NCBI GenBank assembly: GCA_030624785.1
Contig: JAUXJK010000088.1
Span: 1 to 7,868 of the forward strand
Source: Actinomycetes bacterium
GTDB taxonomy: Bacteria > Actinomycetota > Thermoleophilia > Gaiellales > Gaiellaceae
DNA: 7,868 nt
Direction: 5' to 3'
A model generated the notes under the pieces. It was given only the letters and a program-made list of their open reading frames with translations. It did no database searches and was not told the origin of the DNA. Positions within the stretch are counted from its first letter, which is position 1, and every line of letters begins with the position of its first letter. The position numbers were made by a program, and so were the translations under genes. Shown here in pieces: positions 1-6,236 of the stretch.

Positions 1-304
1 ATGCTCGACGAAGGATCTGGGCGTTGAAAGGACCAGCAAGCCCTCTGTCCCCAGTCAAAATGAGGATTGCAACGGTCTTCGGATCTTCTCGAATCTCGAG
101 CAGTGGAAGCCGAACCGAAGAGCCAGCTGCGCGGGCCGTGCCGATCATCAATTCGCGCATTCGTTGCGCGTAGGGCCGCATCGCTGAGATCCGCACCTCC
201 GCCCTTCGAAGTCTCGCTCCAGCAACGAGCTCCATTGCCTTCGTGATCTTCCGCGTATTGCGGACGGACCGAAGCCGTCGCTTGATGTCTTGAACACTTG
301 CCAC
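1..304 (-). CDS. atpG: ATP synthase F1 gamma subunit, N-terminal part (cut by window edge)
   Basis: Gamma forms the central rotating shaft of F1, carrying torque between the c-ring and the alpha3beta3 head. Only the first 101 codons lie in the window; the gene continues past position 1, so the C-terminal helix and the rest of the Rossmann-like domain are missing. Reading the minus strand from a GTG at 304-302 gives the standard start of the family, VASVQDIKRRLRSVRNTRK, followed by KITKAMELVAGARLRRAE (residues 19-36), the N-terminal coiled-coil helix that contacts the catalytic head. Residues 85-94, GDRGLAGPFN, match the conserved (S/T)DRGLCGG-N segment. The start is fixed because a TAG stop lies in frame only two codons upstream. 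The ribosome-binding site is weak. It begins 41 nt after the atpA stop, which is the normal alpha-gamma order. Confidence 0.96.
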   Translation of the reverse strand, partial: MASVQDIKRRLRSVRNTRKITKAMELVAGARLRRAEVRISAMRPYAQRMRELMIGTARAAGSSVRLPLLEIREDPKTVAILILTGDRGLAGPFNAQILRRA

Positions 305-345
305 GAGCTAGATCCCGTTCCGCGATCTCTGGTTGATTGCTCCCA

Positions 346-1893
346 CTACGACGCAGCCTCAACGGGAGCGGCCGGCGATGCATCAGCCACAACTCGGAAA
401 CGATCGACAACGGTTTCAATGTGGGCACGAAGAGATGCATCCAACTCGTCGGTGAACTCACGTTGATCGCGCAGGCCCGCGTAGATCGTGGCTTCGGTGC
501 GAAGACTCTCGCGGAGCTCGTCGTGGAAGCGCGGGATCTCCTCGACCGGGACGTCATCGAGATAGCCATTGATGCCCGCGAAGATGCCGACAACCTGCTC
601 CTCCATCGGCCATGGTTGATACTGGCCCTGGTTGAGTGTCGCCACCATCCGCTCGCCGCGTCCCAGCGTCTGCTGCGTCTGCGCATCGAGCTCCGAGCCG
701 AACTGCGCGAATGCCTCGAGCTCGCGGTACTGAGCCAGATCGAGTCGCAACCGACCAGCGACCTTCTTCATCGCCTTGGTCTGTGCGTTTCCGCCGACGC
801 GGGACACCGAGATCCCGACGTTGATGGCCGGTCGAACACCGGAGTAGAACAAGTCTGACTCCAGAAATATCTGCCCGTCAGTGATCGAGATCACGTTAGT
901 GGGGATATACGCCGAAACGTCGCTCGCCTGGGTCTCGATGACGGGAAGGGCGGTAAGAGATCCGCCACCCATGTCGTCACTGAGCTTGCAGGCTCGCTCG
1001 AGGAGTCGCGAATGCAGATAGAAGACGTCGCCCGGAAACGCCTCACGACCCGGAGGGCGACGAAGCAGCAGTGACATCTGCCGATATGCATCGGCGTGCT
1101 TGGAGAGGTCGTCATACATCACGAGTGCATGGCGATCCGAGTAGCAAAAGTACTCGCCCATGGCGCAGCCGGCAAACGGTGCCATCCACTTGATTGGAGC
1201 TGCTTCGGCCGCCGAGGCATTGACGATGATCGTGTAGTCCATCGCACCTGCTTCCTTGAGCTTCTCGTGCACCTGAGCGACGCTCGAGGCTTTCTGCCCG
1301 ATGGCGACGTAGATGCAGATGACGTCGCCGCCCTTCTGATTGATAATCGTGTCAAGCAGAATTGCGGTCTTGCCTGTCGAGCGGTCACCGATTACAAGCT
1401 CCCGCTGCCCTCGACCGATCGGAATCATCGAGTCGATCGCCTTCAGACCCGTCTGCAGCGGCTCTACAACGGGTTGTCGATGCACGACGCCTGGAGCCTT
1501 GAACTCGAGCGGTCGGCGCTCGCTGCTCGCGATTGGTCCTCCACCATCGAGCGGCTGCCCAAGGGGGTCAACGACGCGGCCAACGAGCGCCTCACCGACC
1601 GGAACGTCGGCAACGCGGCCGGTGCGCTTCACGACGCCGCCCTCTTTGACCTTCTCCCAATCTCCGAAGAGTGCGGCACCGACGTTGTCTTCCTCGAGGT
1701 TGAGAGCGAGGCCCGTGACTCCGTGTTCGAACTCGAGCATCTCCATAGCGGCGCAGTTTTCTAGCCCGTAGACACGGGCGATACCGTCGCCGATCTGAAG
1801 CACGGTGCCAACCTCGGCGAGGTCTGTCTCGACCTCGTACTCCTCGATGCGTTGCTTCAGAATCGCTGTGATCTCTTCAGGGCGTAGCTTCAC
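346..1893 (-). CDS. atpA: ATP synthase F1 alpha subunit
   Basis: Alpha alternates with beta in the F1 head, binds nucleotide at the non-catalytic sites and supplies the arginine finger to the catalytic sites. At 515 residues it has normal bacterial length. Visible in order: the N-terminal beta-barrel with QIGDGIARVYGL (33-44); the P-loop GDRSTGKT (169-176); the YDDLSKHADAYRQ segment (260-272) with its conserved aspartates; LLLRRPPGREAFPGDVFYLH (275-294); the arginine finger in SVSRVGG (Arg365); and the helical C-terminal domain. The P-loop has Ser where most bacterial alpha subunits have Gln (GDRQTGKT). The tail is Ala/Pro-rich (ASPAAPVEAAS). The start is GTG, supported by a good AAGGAGAG site just upstream. 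The atpH stop lies 16 nt upstream and the atpG start 41 nt downstream. Confidence 0.99.
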   Translation of the reverse strand: MKLRPEEITAILKQRIEEYEVETDLAEVGTVLQIGDGIARVYGLENCAAMEMLEFEHGVTGLALNLEEDNVGAALFGDWEKVKEGGVVKRTGRVADVPVGEALVGRVVDPLGQPLDGGGPIASSERRPLEFKAPGVVHRQPVVEPLQTGLKAIDSMIPIGRGQRELVIGDRSTGKTAILLDTIINQKGGDVICIYVAIGQKASSVAQVHEKLKEAGAMDYTIIVNASAAEAAPIKWMAPFAGCAMGEYFCYSDRHALVMYDDLSKHADAYRQMSLLLRRPPGREAFPGDVFYLHSRLLERACKLSDDMGGGSLTALPVIETQASDVSAYIPTNVISITDGQIFLESDLFYSGVRPAINVGISVSRVGGNAQTKAMKKVAGRLRLDLAQYRELEAFAQFGSELDAQTQQTLGRGERMVATLNQGQYQPWPMEEQVVGIFAGINGYLDDVPVEEIPRFHDELRESLRTEATIYAGLRDQREFTDELDASLRAHIETVVDRFRVVADASPAAPVEAAS

Positions 1894-1896
1894 TGT

Positions 1897-1904
1897 CTCT
1901 CCTT
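1897..1904 (-). promoter_or_regulatory. Ribosome-binding site of atpA
   Basis: The minus strand reads AAGGAGAG followed by ACA and the GTG start of atpA, so the GGAG core sits 5 nt from the start codon. It is a good match to the anti-Shine-Dalgarno sequence and fixes GTG at 1893-1891 as the start. It lies wholly in the 16-nt gap between atpH and atpA. Confidence 0.8.
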
Positions 1905-1909
1905 CAGAA

Positions 1910-2440
1910 TTAACGGCTCACGAGCTCGGTGCGAAGCTTGTCGAGCCGACCTCGGACGCTGGCGTCGACGAGGATCGATCCGGCCCGCAACACGAGGCCA
2001 CCGATCAGGTTGGGGTCAACTGTGCGGATGGCTTCGATCTTGTGTCCTGATGTCTGTTCAATCTGCCCGAGAATCTCGGCAGCTTCTGCGTCTGTCAGAC
2101 CGTGCGCGGTTGTCAGCTCAACCTGAATTATCCGTTGATCTATGGCCACCAACCGCTCGAATTCGTGGTGCACCTCGTCAAGTTCTCCTACTCGCCCTTT
2201 CTGAGTGAGGAGAAGAACGAAGTTGCGGAATGTCGGGTCTGCGCTCGCCAATGCCTCGGCCAGCGCTGCTTGTTTCGCCCGTGCGTCTACTTGCGGGTTC
2301 TGGAGGAGATTGCGCAGCTCAGCTGAGTTCCGGACGATGTCAACGAAGGCCGCGAACTCCTCCCCGACCTCGGCCAGAGTGCCCTTCTCTTTCGCGGCGC
2401 CGAATACAGCGCTCGCGTATGTGCGATGAGCGACGGCCAC
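1910..2440 (-). CDS. atpH: ATP synthase F1 delta subunit
   Basis: Delta (OSCP equivalent) ties the top of the alpha3beta3 head to the peripheral stalk formed by subunit b. The product is 176 residues, the usual length for a stand-alone delta. The N-terminal helical domain begins in the typical way with RTYASAVFGAAKEKG (6-20). The C-terminal part carries the conserved hallmark near DPNLIGGLVLRAGSILVDAS, ending in RLDKLRTEL. It is a separate gene, unlike the b-delta fusion of mycobacteria. The GTG start at 2440 is chosen because it gives the canonical N-terminus, and the only codons upstream before an in-frame TAA (at 2467) include no ATG, GTG or TTG. A partial GGGCGAG lies upstream. The gap from the atpF stop is 47 nt and holds a 13-codon reading frame described in the findings. 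Confidence 0.97.
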   Translation of the reverse strand: MAVAHRTYASAVFGAAKEKGTLAEVGEEFAAFVDIVRNSAELRNLLQNPQVDARAKQAALAEALASADPTFRNFVLLLTQKGRVGELDEVHHEFERLVAIDQRIIQVELTTAHGLTDAEAAEILGQIEQTSGHKIEAIRTVDPNLIGGLVLRAGSILVDASVRGRLDKLRTELVSR

Positions 2441-2487
2441 GTCAGCTCGCCCATCCAGAAATGCTTAGCAACGCATTCATCATTTAC

Positions 2488-3057
2488 CTAGTTCGACCGC
2501 GCGATCCGGTCGAAATCGAGCTCACCGACCGCTTCGTCGATAAGCCTTCGCTGATCGTCCGCGTCAAGCGTCTTGCCCGTTACCTTCTCAGCGGCGATCA
2601 GGGTGAGTTCGACGACCTCGCGACGCACCTGCTCAAGCAGCTTTCGGTTCTCCGCCTCGATGGTCTTGTTGTTCTCTTCTAGACGCCGCTCGAGATCGGC
2701 ACCGGCTTCAGCCTTCACGCGATCGCGTTGTGCGTCGCCCTGGCGGCGTGCCTCGGCGAGTACATCATCTGCCTGTGAACGCGCATCGGCGATCAGCTGG
2801 CGATGCTCCTCGAGAAGCGTCTTGGCCTCCGAGCGGGCATTGTCGGCCTCGTCAAGTGCTTCTGCGATCCGATCCCGACGCTGCTCGATCATGTCGCTGA
2901 TGCGTCCGAATGCCAGCTTCTTGAGGATGAAGAACGTGATCAGGAACACGACAGCCGTCCAAATCATGAGACCTGGAACAACTTCGATCAGTTCGTTCCC
3001 GCTACTTTCACTCGCCCCTTCGGCAAGCAGCGTGGCGCTGAGCAGTGCGTCCATCAT
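2488..3057 (-). CDS. atpF: ATP synthase Fo b subunit
   Basis: Subunit b forms the peripheral stalk that keeps the F1 head from turning with the rotor. The 189-residue product has about 26 hydrophilic or weakly hydrophobic residues, one transmembrane helix (about 28-46, VPGLMIWTAVVFLITFFIL), then KKLAFGRISDMIEQRRDRI and a long charged coiled coil rich in Glu, Ala and Arg to about residue 145. The C-terminal part (VVELTLIAAEKVTGKTLD) is the conserved delta-binding region. Two adjacent ATG codons could each be the start; the first begins 3 nt after the atpE stop (TAG CCG ATG ATG) with no clear ribosome-binding site, so translation is probably coupled to atpE. Only one b-type gene is present, so the stalk is likely a homodimer unless a b' gene lies elsewhere. 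Confidence 0.97.
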   Translation of the reverse strand: MMDALLSATLLAEGASESSGNELIEVVPGLMIWTAVVFLITFFILKKLAFGRISDMIEQRRDRIAEALDEADNARSEAKTLLEEHRQLIADARSQADDVLAEARRQGDAQRDRVKAEAGADLERRLEENNKTIEAENRKLLEQVRREVVELTLIAAEKVTGKTLDADDQRRLIDEAVGELDFDRIARSN

Positions 3058-3060
3058 CGG

Positions 3061-3348
3061 CTAAGCGAGCACGAACGCAAGCAGGCCTCCGAGGAGCCCG
3101 TAGAACACCACGGCCTCTGTCAGAGCGAATCCGAGCCACTGGATACCGGTGAGCTCACTGCGGAGCTCTGGTTGCCGCGCAACGGCCTGAATCATCGAGC
3201 CGAAAATGTATCCGATGCCGATACCAGCGCCTGCTGCGCCGAGCCCGACACCGAGGCCGAACGCGATCGCGGTGCCGAGACTCTTGAGATCCTCGCTCTT
3301 GAGTTCGATCTCCGTTGTTTGAGCCAACACGGTTGTCAGGGTTGACAA
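3061..3348 (-). CDS. atpE: ATP synthase Fo c subunit
   Basis: Subunit c forms the membrane ring whose rotation is driven by ion passage through subunit a. The 95-residue product is a helical hairpin. The first helix (about 24-50) is glycine-rich, including GLGVGLGAAGAGIGIG; the cytoplasmic loop has ARQPE (57-61); the second helix carries the ion-binding carboxylate Glu78 in FALTEAVVFYGL. Glu78 is followed by Ala, not Ser/Thr, and there is no Gln at the first-helix position used by Na+-type rings, so a proton ring is inferred. About 17 residues precede the first helix beyond the E. coli length. The start is TTG at 3348-3346, supported by a very strong GGAGGAGGAG site; no in-frame ATG exists before the second half of the first helix. 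Confidence 0.98.
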   Translation of the reverse strand: MSTLTTVLAQTTEIELKSEDLKSLGTAIAFGLGVGLGAAGAGIGIGYIFGSMIQAVARQPELRSELTGIQWLGFALTEAVVFYGLLGGLLAFVLA

Positions 3349-3353
3349 GTCTT

Positions 3354-3363
3354 CTCCTCCTCC
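3354..3363 (-). promoter_or_regulatory. Strong ribosome-binding site of atpE
   Basis: The minus strand reads GGAGGAGGAG, with the last GGAG 5 nt and the central GGAGG 7 nt from the TTG start of atpE. It is the best Shine-Dalgarno match in the window and lies in the 22-nt gap after the atpB stop. It decides the non-ATG start and fits the high demand for subunit c relative to the other subunits. Confidence 0.85.
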
Positions 3364-3370
3364 GTACTCG

Positions 3371-4198
3371 TTAATGATCCGGTTCTATTGCGCCACCGAG
3401 ATAGATCGCGGTCAGCAGCGCGAAGACGAATGCCTGAATGGTGACCACGATAGCCACCTCGAAGATGTAGATGATTGTCGCTACGGGCACCGCGATGATG
3501 GCGAGCGCCGCGGTTTCGAAGATGAAGATGAGTCCGATGAAGACCAGGATCAGCATATGGCCTGCCAGCATGTTGGCGAAAAGGCGCACTGAAAGCGAGA
3601 TCAGGCGCATGAACTGTGAGATGAGCTCGAGCACAAATATCGGTCCGACGAGAAACTTCGGCACGCCGGCCGGAATCCAGCTCTTCACGTACTTTCTCGT
3701 GCCGTTGTAGCGAACGCCTTCGACGTGGGTCACGAAAAAGGTCATCAACGCCAGTGAGAGAGCGACGCTCAGGTTTGCGGTTGCAGCGTAGATACCCCAC
3801 GTAGGGAGCTCCACGCCCGCGATAGTGAAATGCTCATCTGAGATCGGTAGCGGGATAAATCCGATCATGTTCACGACCCAGATGAAGAGGAAAAGTGCAG
3901 CAATGTAAGGAAACCATGTCCTGATCGCCTTCATGTGAGGCAGGCTCGACTCAGCCATCTGGGTATAGACGAGCTCGTAGATCGACTCCCCAGTGGTCTG
4001 GCGCTTGCTGGGGCGCAGTGAGAGCCCGAATCTCATCGTCCAGATCCCGAGAAGGATCGTGATGGCAGCACCAACAAGCAGGTACACAACAGCCTTGTTG
4101 ACCGAAAGGTCGATCCACCCAAAGTCGAGGTTGATCCATGGCGGCAGGACAAACTCGTGCTGGGGCTCGAACTCTCCTCTTCCGAGAATGAAGCTCAC
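3371..4198 (-). CDS. atpB: ATP synthase Fo a subunit
   Basis: Subunit a is the membrane stator that forms the two proton half-channels beside the c-ring. The product is 275 residues with several hydrophobic helices, including about 35-52, 95-115, 136-157, 183-202, 212-240 and 243-268. The essential arginine is Arg205 in LSVRLFANMLAGH, and the conserved Gln is Gln255 in IQAFVFALLTAIYLG. The position equivalent to E. coli Glu219 is His214, and an acidic Glu247 lies in the last helix, as in the swapped His/Glu arrangement of mitochondria and many bacteria. Glu247 precedes Gln255 by 8 residues, where the usual distance is 7. The GTG start overlaps the stop of the upstream AtpI-like gene as GTGA, implying translational coupling. 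The C-terminus ends in an acidic EPDH. Confidence 0.98.
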   Translation of the reverse strand: MSFILGRGEFEPQHEFVLPPWINLDFGWIDLSVNKAVVYLLVGAAITILLGIWTMRFGLSLRPSKRQTTGESIYELVYTQMAESSLPHMKAIRTWFPYIAALFLFIWVVNMIGFIPLPISDEHFTIAGVELPTWGIYAATANLSVALSLALMTFFVTHVEGVRYNGTRKYVKSWIPAGVPKFLVGPIFVLELISQFMRLISLSVRLFANMLAGHMLILVFIGLIFIFETAALAIIAVPVATIIYIFEVAIVVTIQAFVFALLTAIYLGGAIEPDH

Positions 4199-4602
4199 TG
4201 TTTGGACTCGCCGCTGATCTGCTTGGGCTCGCCCGAGAAGTACATCGACATACCGAGTGCCAGCTCAGCGCTGTAGGCGATGGCGTAGACCAGCGCGCCA
4301 GCCAGTGCGAGATTCGGATCGAAGCTCGCAACGACGATCAGTATCACCATCAGGATGATGCCTCGACCGAACATGCCGAAGGCCACGATTCCCGAGCCGC
4401 GCATATTGGGTGAGCCGATTCCGGCCTTGCTGAGGATCAGCCCGAAAGCCTGCGCACCGCCCCAGAGGACGGCCCCGAGGGCCCAGCCTTCGATGGGCCA
4501 GCCAGCGATGAGAAATATGGGAAGCGCGAGTACGACGATCAGGCCAGCGAGAACCATGGGCATACGCCGGTCGTGCATCGGTCTTGGCGACATCATCGCC
4601 AT
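4195..4602 (-). CDS. atpI: AtpI-like membrane protein (ATP synthase assembly factor)
   Basis: AtpI proteins assist assembly of the c-ring or Fo and are not part of the finished enzyme. This product, 135 residues from the chosen ATG, shows four hydrophobic segments in the AtpI pattern: one near MVLAGLIVVLALPIFLIAGW; one near WALGAVLWGGAQAFGLIL; one after the MRGSG loop, with an Arg in FGMFGRGIILMVILIV; and one near LALAGALVYAIAYSAELALG. A short polar tail follows (EPKQISGESKQ). The frame stays open 40 codons further upstream, but that part runs inside the preceding gene, is Ser/Pro-rich and looks non-coding. ATG at 4602 comes 1 nt after the preceding stop (TGA G ATG); two more ATGs at 4596 and 4593 are possible starts. 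The assignment rests on topology and position, since the family is poorly conserved. Confidence 0.82.
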   Translation of the reverse strand: MAMMSPRPMHDRRMPMVLAGLIVVLALPIFLIAGWPIEGWALGAVLWGGAQAFGLILSKAGIGSPNMRGSGIVAFGMFGRGIILMVILIVVASFDPNLALAGALVYAIAYSAELALGMSMYFSGEPKQISGESKQ

Positions 4603-4603
4603 C

Positions 4604-4816
4604 TCAGACGCCGTCTCGATAGCGAAAGATGACGGCGGCCACACTTGCGGGCACTCCGGCCATGGCTCCTGCGGCGATGCCGATGCCGACCGACCCGAAC
4701 GCTGCCCCGATGAGGGCTCCAATGCCGATGCAGATCAATACGACGGTTGCAAGAAGCGCTCCCGCACCGAGCGGGTGAAATTCAGAGGGTTGAGACACGT
4801 CTATCGCACCGGTCAT
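4604..4816 (-). CDS. Small two-helix membrane protein in the AtpZ position
   Basis: This 70-residue protein has a short polar N-terminus (MTGAIDVSQPSEFHP), then two hydrophobic segments at about 17-40 and 43-64, and a charged end, FRYRDGV. The helices are rich in spaced glycines (GIGALIGAAFGSVGIG, then AAGAMAGV), which suggests a tightly packed hairpin. Small two-helix proteins of the AtpZ type often precede atpI and have been linked to ATP synthase assembly or ion transport. It sits in that position and ends 1 nt before the atpI-like start. I do not see the usual AtpZ pattern with an Asp after the first helix and a Pro at the start of the second, so membership is inferred from place and topology only. 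No good ribosome-binding site is visible. Confidence 0.72.
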   Translation of the reverse strand: MTGAIDVSQPSEFHPLGAGALLATVVLICIGIGALIGAAFGSVGIGIAAGAMAGVPASVAAVIFRYRDGV

Positions 4817-4972
4817 CGAGCCGGCGGCAGCTTACCAGTCGGGCGGGACTTCGTGACAGCGTAAAACGCAAGCGTTGGTGCGAAATCAACCGCTGCGGCG
4901 TCGACTTTGTGCAGGTCTCCAAAGGGAGGTCGCGGTGCCGGGCAAGAAAGGTGTCGTCTCCGATGGCGTGGC

Positions 4973-6106
4973 TCACGCGCTGCGCTTGAGCTTTCGGCGA
5001 TCAGACTCGCGCCTCCAGGTTGCCCACGCGCGGAGACGTCCTAGCTTGACGATCTCGAGTAGAGCGATGATGTAGACCGACGCCAAGAGTGCAACGAAGG
5101 CGATCAGCCCGACAGCAACGGTGGGCCAGAGATTCCATTCTCCATGAGCCCGAAACGGCACGAAACGCGTCGCGAGAGCGGCACCCGCAAGCAAAGCGCA
5201 CCATGCCCAGAGGTAGGACACAGTGCGTCGCTGAGAGAATCCGAGATTTTCGAACCGGTGATGAAGGTGCCATTGATCCGCGGCATAAATCGGTTTGCCG
5301 TACTTCAGCCGCTTCGCGACAACAAACGATGTATCGAGAATCGGTATTGCGAGCACGATCAACGGGAAGAACAAGGCGACCGTCGCAGCGGTCTTCAGCA
5401 GTCCCTGCACCGAAACGGCCGCCAGCACAAACCCGAGGAGTAAGGCGCCGGAATCGCCCATGAAGATGCGTGCCGGATAGAAGTTGCTACGAAGGAACGC
5501 AAAACAGGCACCCGCCACGATCGCCGACAGGATCGCGGCTTCGGGTTTCCCCAACGAGAGCGCGATCACCGCGAACGTCGCGGCTGCGATGCCGCAGATC
5601 CCGGCGGCGAGACCGTCCAATCCGTCGAGGAAGTTGACCATGTTCATGAGTGCAACGATCCATACGAGCGTCAGCACAATGGCGAGCCCCTCGGGCAGCG
5701 TGTGAACGCCGATAAATGGGAATGTGAACCGATCGAGCGTGATTCCGAATCCCACGGCAACACTGGCTGCGCCAAGCTGGCCACCGAGTTTCACCCACCA
5801 ACGAAGACCCCGAAGATCGTCGACCAGACCGACCCCGGCAGCGATAACCGCACCGATCAGAATCCCGCGATAGCGATTGTCGAGATCGAGGAATGCGAGA
5901 GATGGCACGAGGATCGCGAGCAGCAGAGCGAGACCACCGAGCAATGGCACAGGCCGACCATGGGTATGGCGCCGTGAATCAGGTCGATCGACTACTCCCA
6001 GAGCGCGAGCAGCGGCCTCCGCGGCAGGTGAAAGCGCGAGAACGCACGCGCCTGCGACGAGGAATCCCCAGAGAATTTCCTTGTGCTCGAGGAAGCGATT
6101 CAGCAT
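4973..6106 (-). CDS. wecA: Polyprenyl-phosphate phosphosugar transferase (WecA/TagO/MraY family)
   Basis: Enzymes of this family move a sugar-1-phosphate (GlcNAc-1-P for WecA and TagO) from a UDP-sugar to undecaprenyl or decaprenyl phosphate at the inner face of the membrane. That is the first step of lipid-linked glycans such as teichoic acid linkage units, O-antigen or arabinogalactan. The 377-residue product has about ten hydrophobic segments and the family motifs in order: HTHGRPVPLLGGLALL (47-62); the Asp pair in GLVDDLRG (96-97); NFLDGLDGLAAG (158-169); NFYPARIFMGDSG (208-220, Asp218); and HLHHR (280-284), the His motif typical of the WecA branch rather than MraY. The tail is basic (RRESDRRKLKRSA). 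ATG at 6106 is the likely start: an in-frame TGA lies one codon upstream and no good ribosome-binding site is seen. The mycobacterial homologue (rfe) holds the same place before atpI. Sugar specificity cannot be read from the sequence. Confidence 0.92.
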   Translation of the reverse strand: MLNRFLEHKEILWGFLVAGACVLALSPAAEAAARALGVVDRPDSRRHTHGRPVPLLGGLALLLAILVPSLAFLDLDNRYRGILIGAVIAAGVGLVDDLRGLRWWVKLGGQLGAASVAVGFGITLDRFTFPFIGVHTLPEGLAIVLTLVWIVALMNMVNFLDGLDGLAAGICGIAAATFAVIALSLGKPEAAILSAIVAGACFAFLRSNFYPARIFMGDSGALLLGFVLAAVSVQGLLKTAATVALFFPLIVLAIPILDTSFVVAKRLKYGKPIYAADQWHLHHRFENLGFSQRRTVSYLWAWCALLAGAALATRFVPFRAHGEWNLWPTVAVGLIAFVALLASVYIIALLEIVKLGRLRAWATWRRESDRRKLKRSA

Positions 6107-6236
6107 TGGTCAGCGGCGGGCGCGACGATAGCTACCAAACAGCATTCTGGCTGATCTGAACTACGGTGGGCTCGTTCGCCTTTCTCTAGGTTCGCATCCG
6201 CGCCGGCCGAGAGTACAGCTGAACTTCGAGACGTAG

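Noticed and set aside
337..1764. Long plus-strand frames opposite atpA (337-858 and 1096-1764), the larger about 220 codons
   Set aside because: They lie wholly antisense to a highly conserved gene, show no family motif or ribosome-binding site, and are typical mirror frames of GC-rich coding DNA.
2573..3064. Plus-strand frame of 163 codons opposite atpF
   Set aside because: The product is Ser/Arg repeats, the antisense reading of the Glu/Ala-rich coiled coil of subunit b.
4603..4722. N-terminal extension of the AtpI-like protein by 40 residues
   Set aside because: The extension overlaps the small membrane protein in another frame, has a low-complexity Ser/Pro/Glu composition, and ATG at 4602 sits naturally 1 nt after the previous stop.
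4861..4889. Possible promoter before the atp genes: TTGATT, 17 nt, TTTTAC on the minus strand, with the short palindrome AACGCAAGCGTT between them
   Set aside because: The -10 box matches only 3 of 6 consensus bases and the palindrome has 5-bp arms; both are expected by chance. A promoter could still lie in this spacer.
6107..6236. 130-nt gap between the GlyA-Upp fusion and wecA, searched for a terminator, promoter or small gene
   Set aside because: I see no stem-loop with a T tract, no convincing -35/-10 pair and no plausible gene; it may simply be a long intra-operon spacer.
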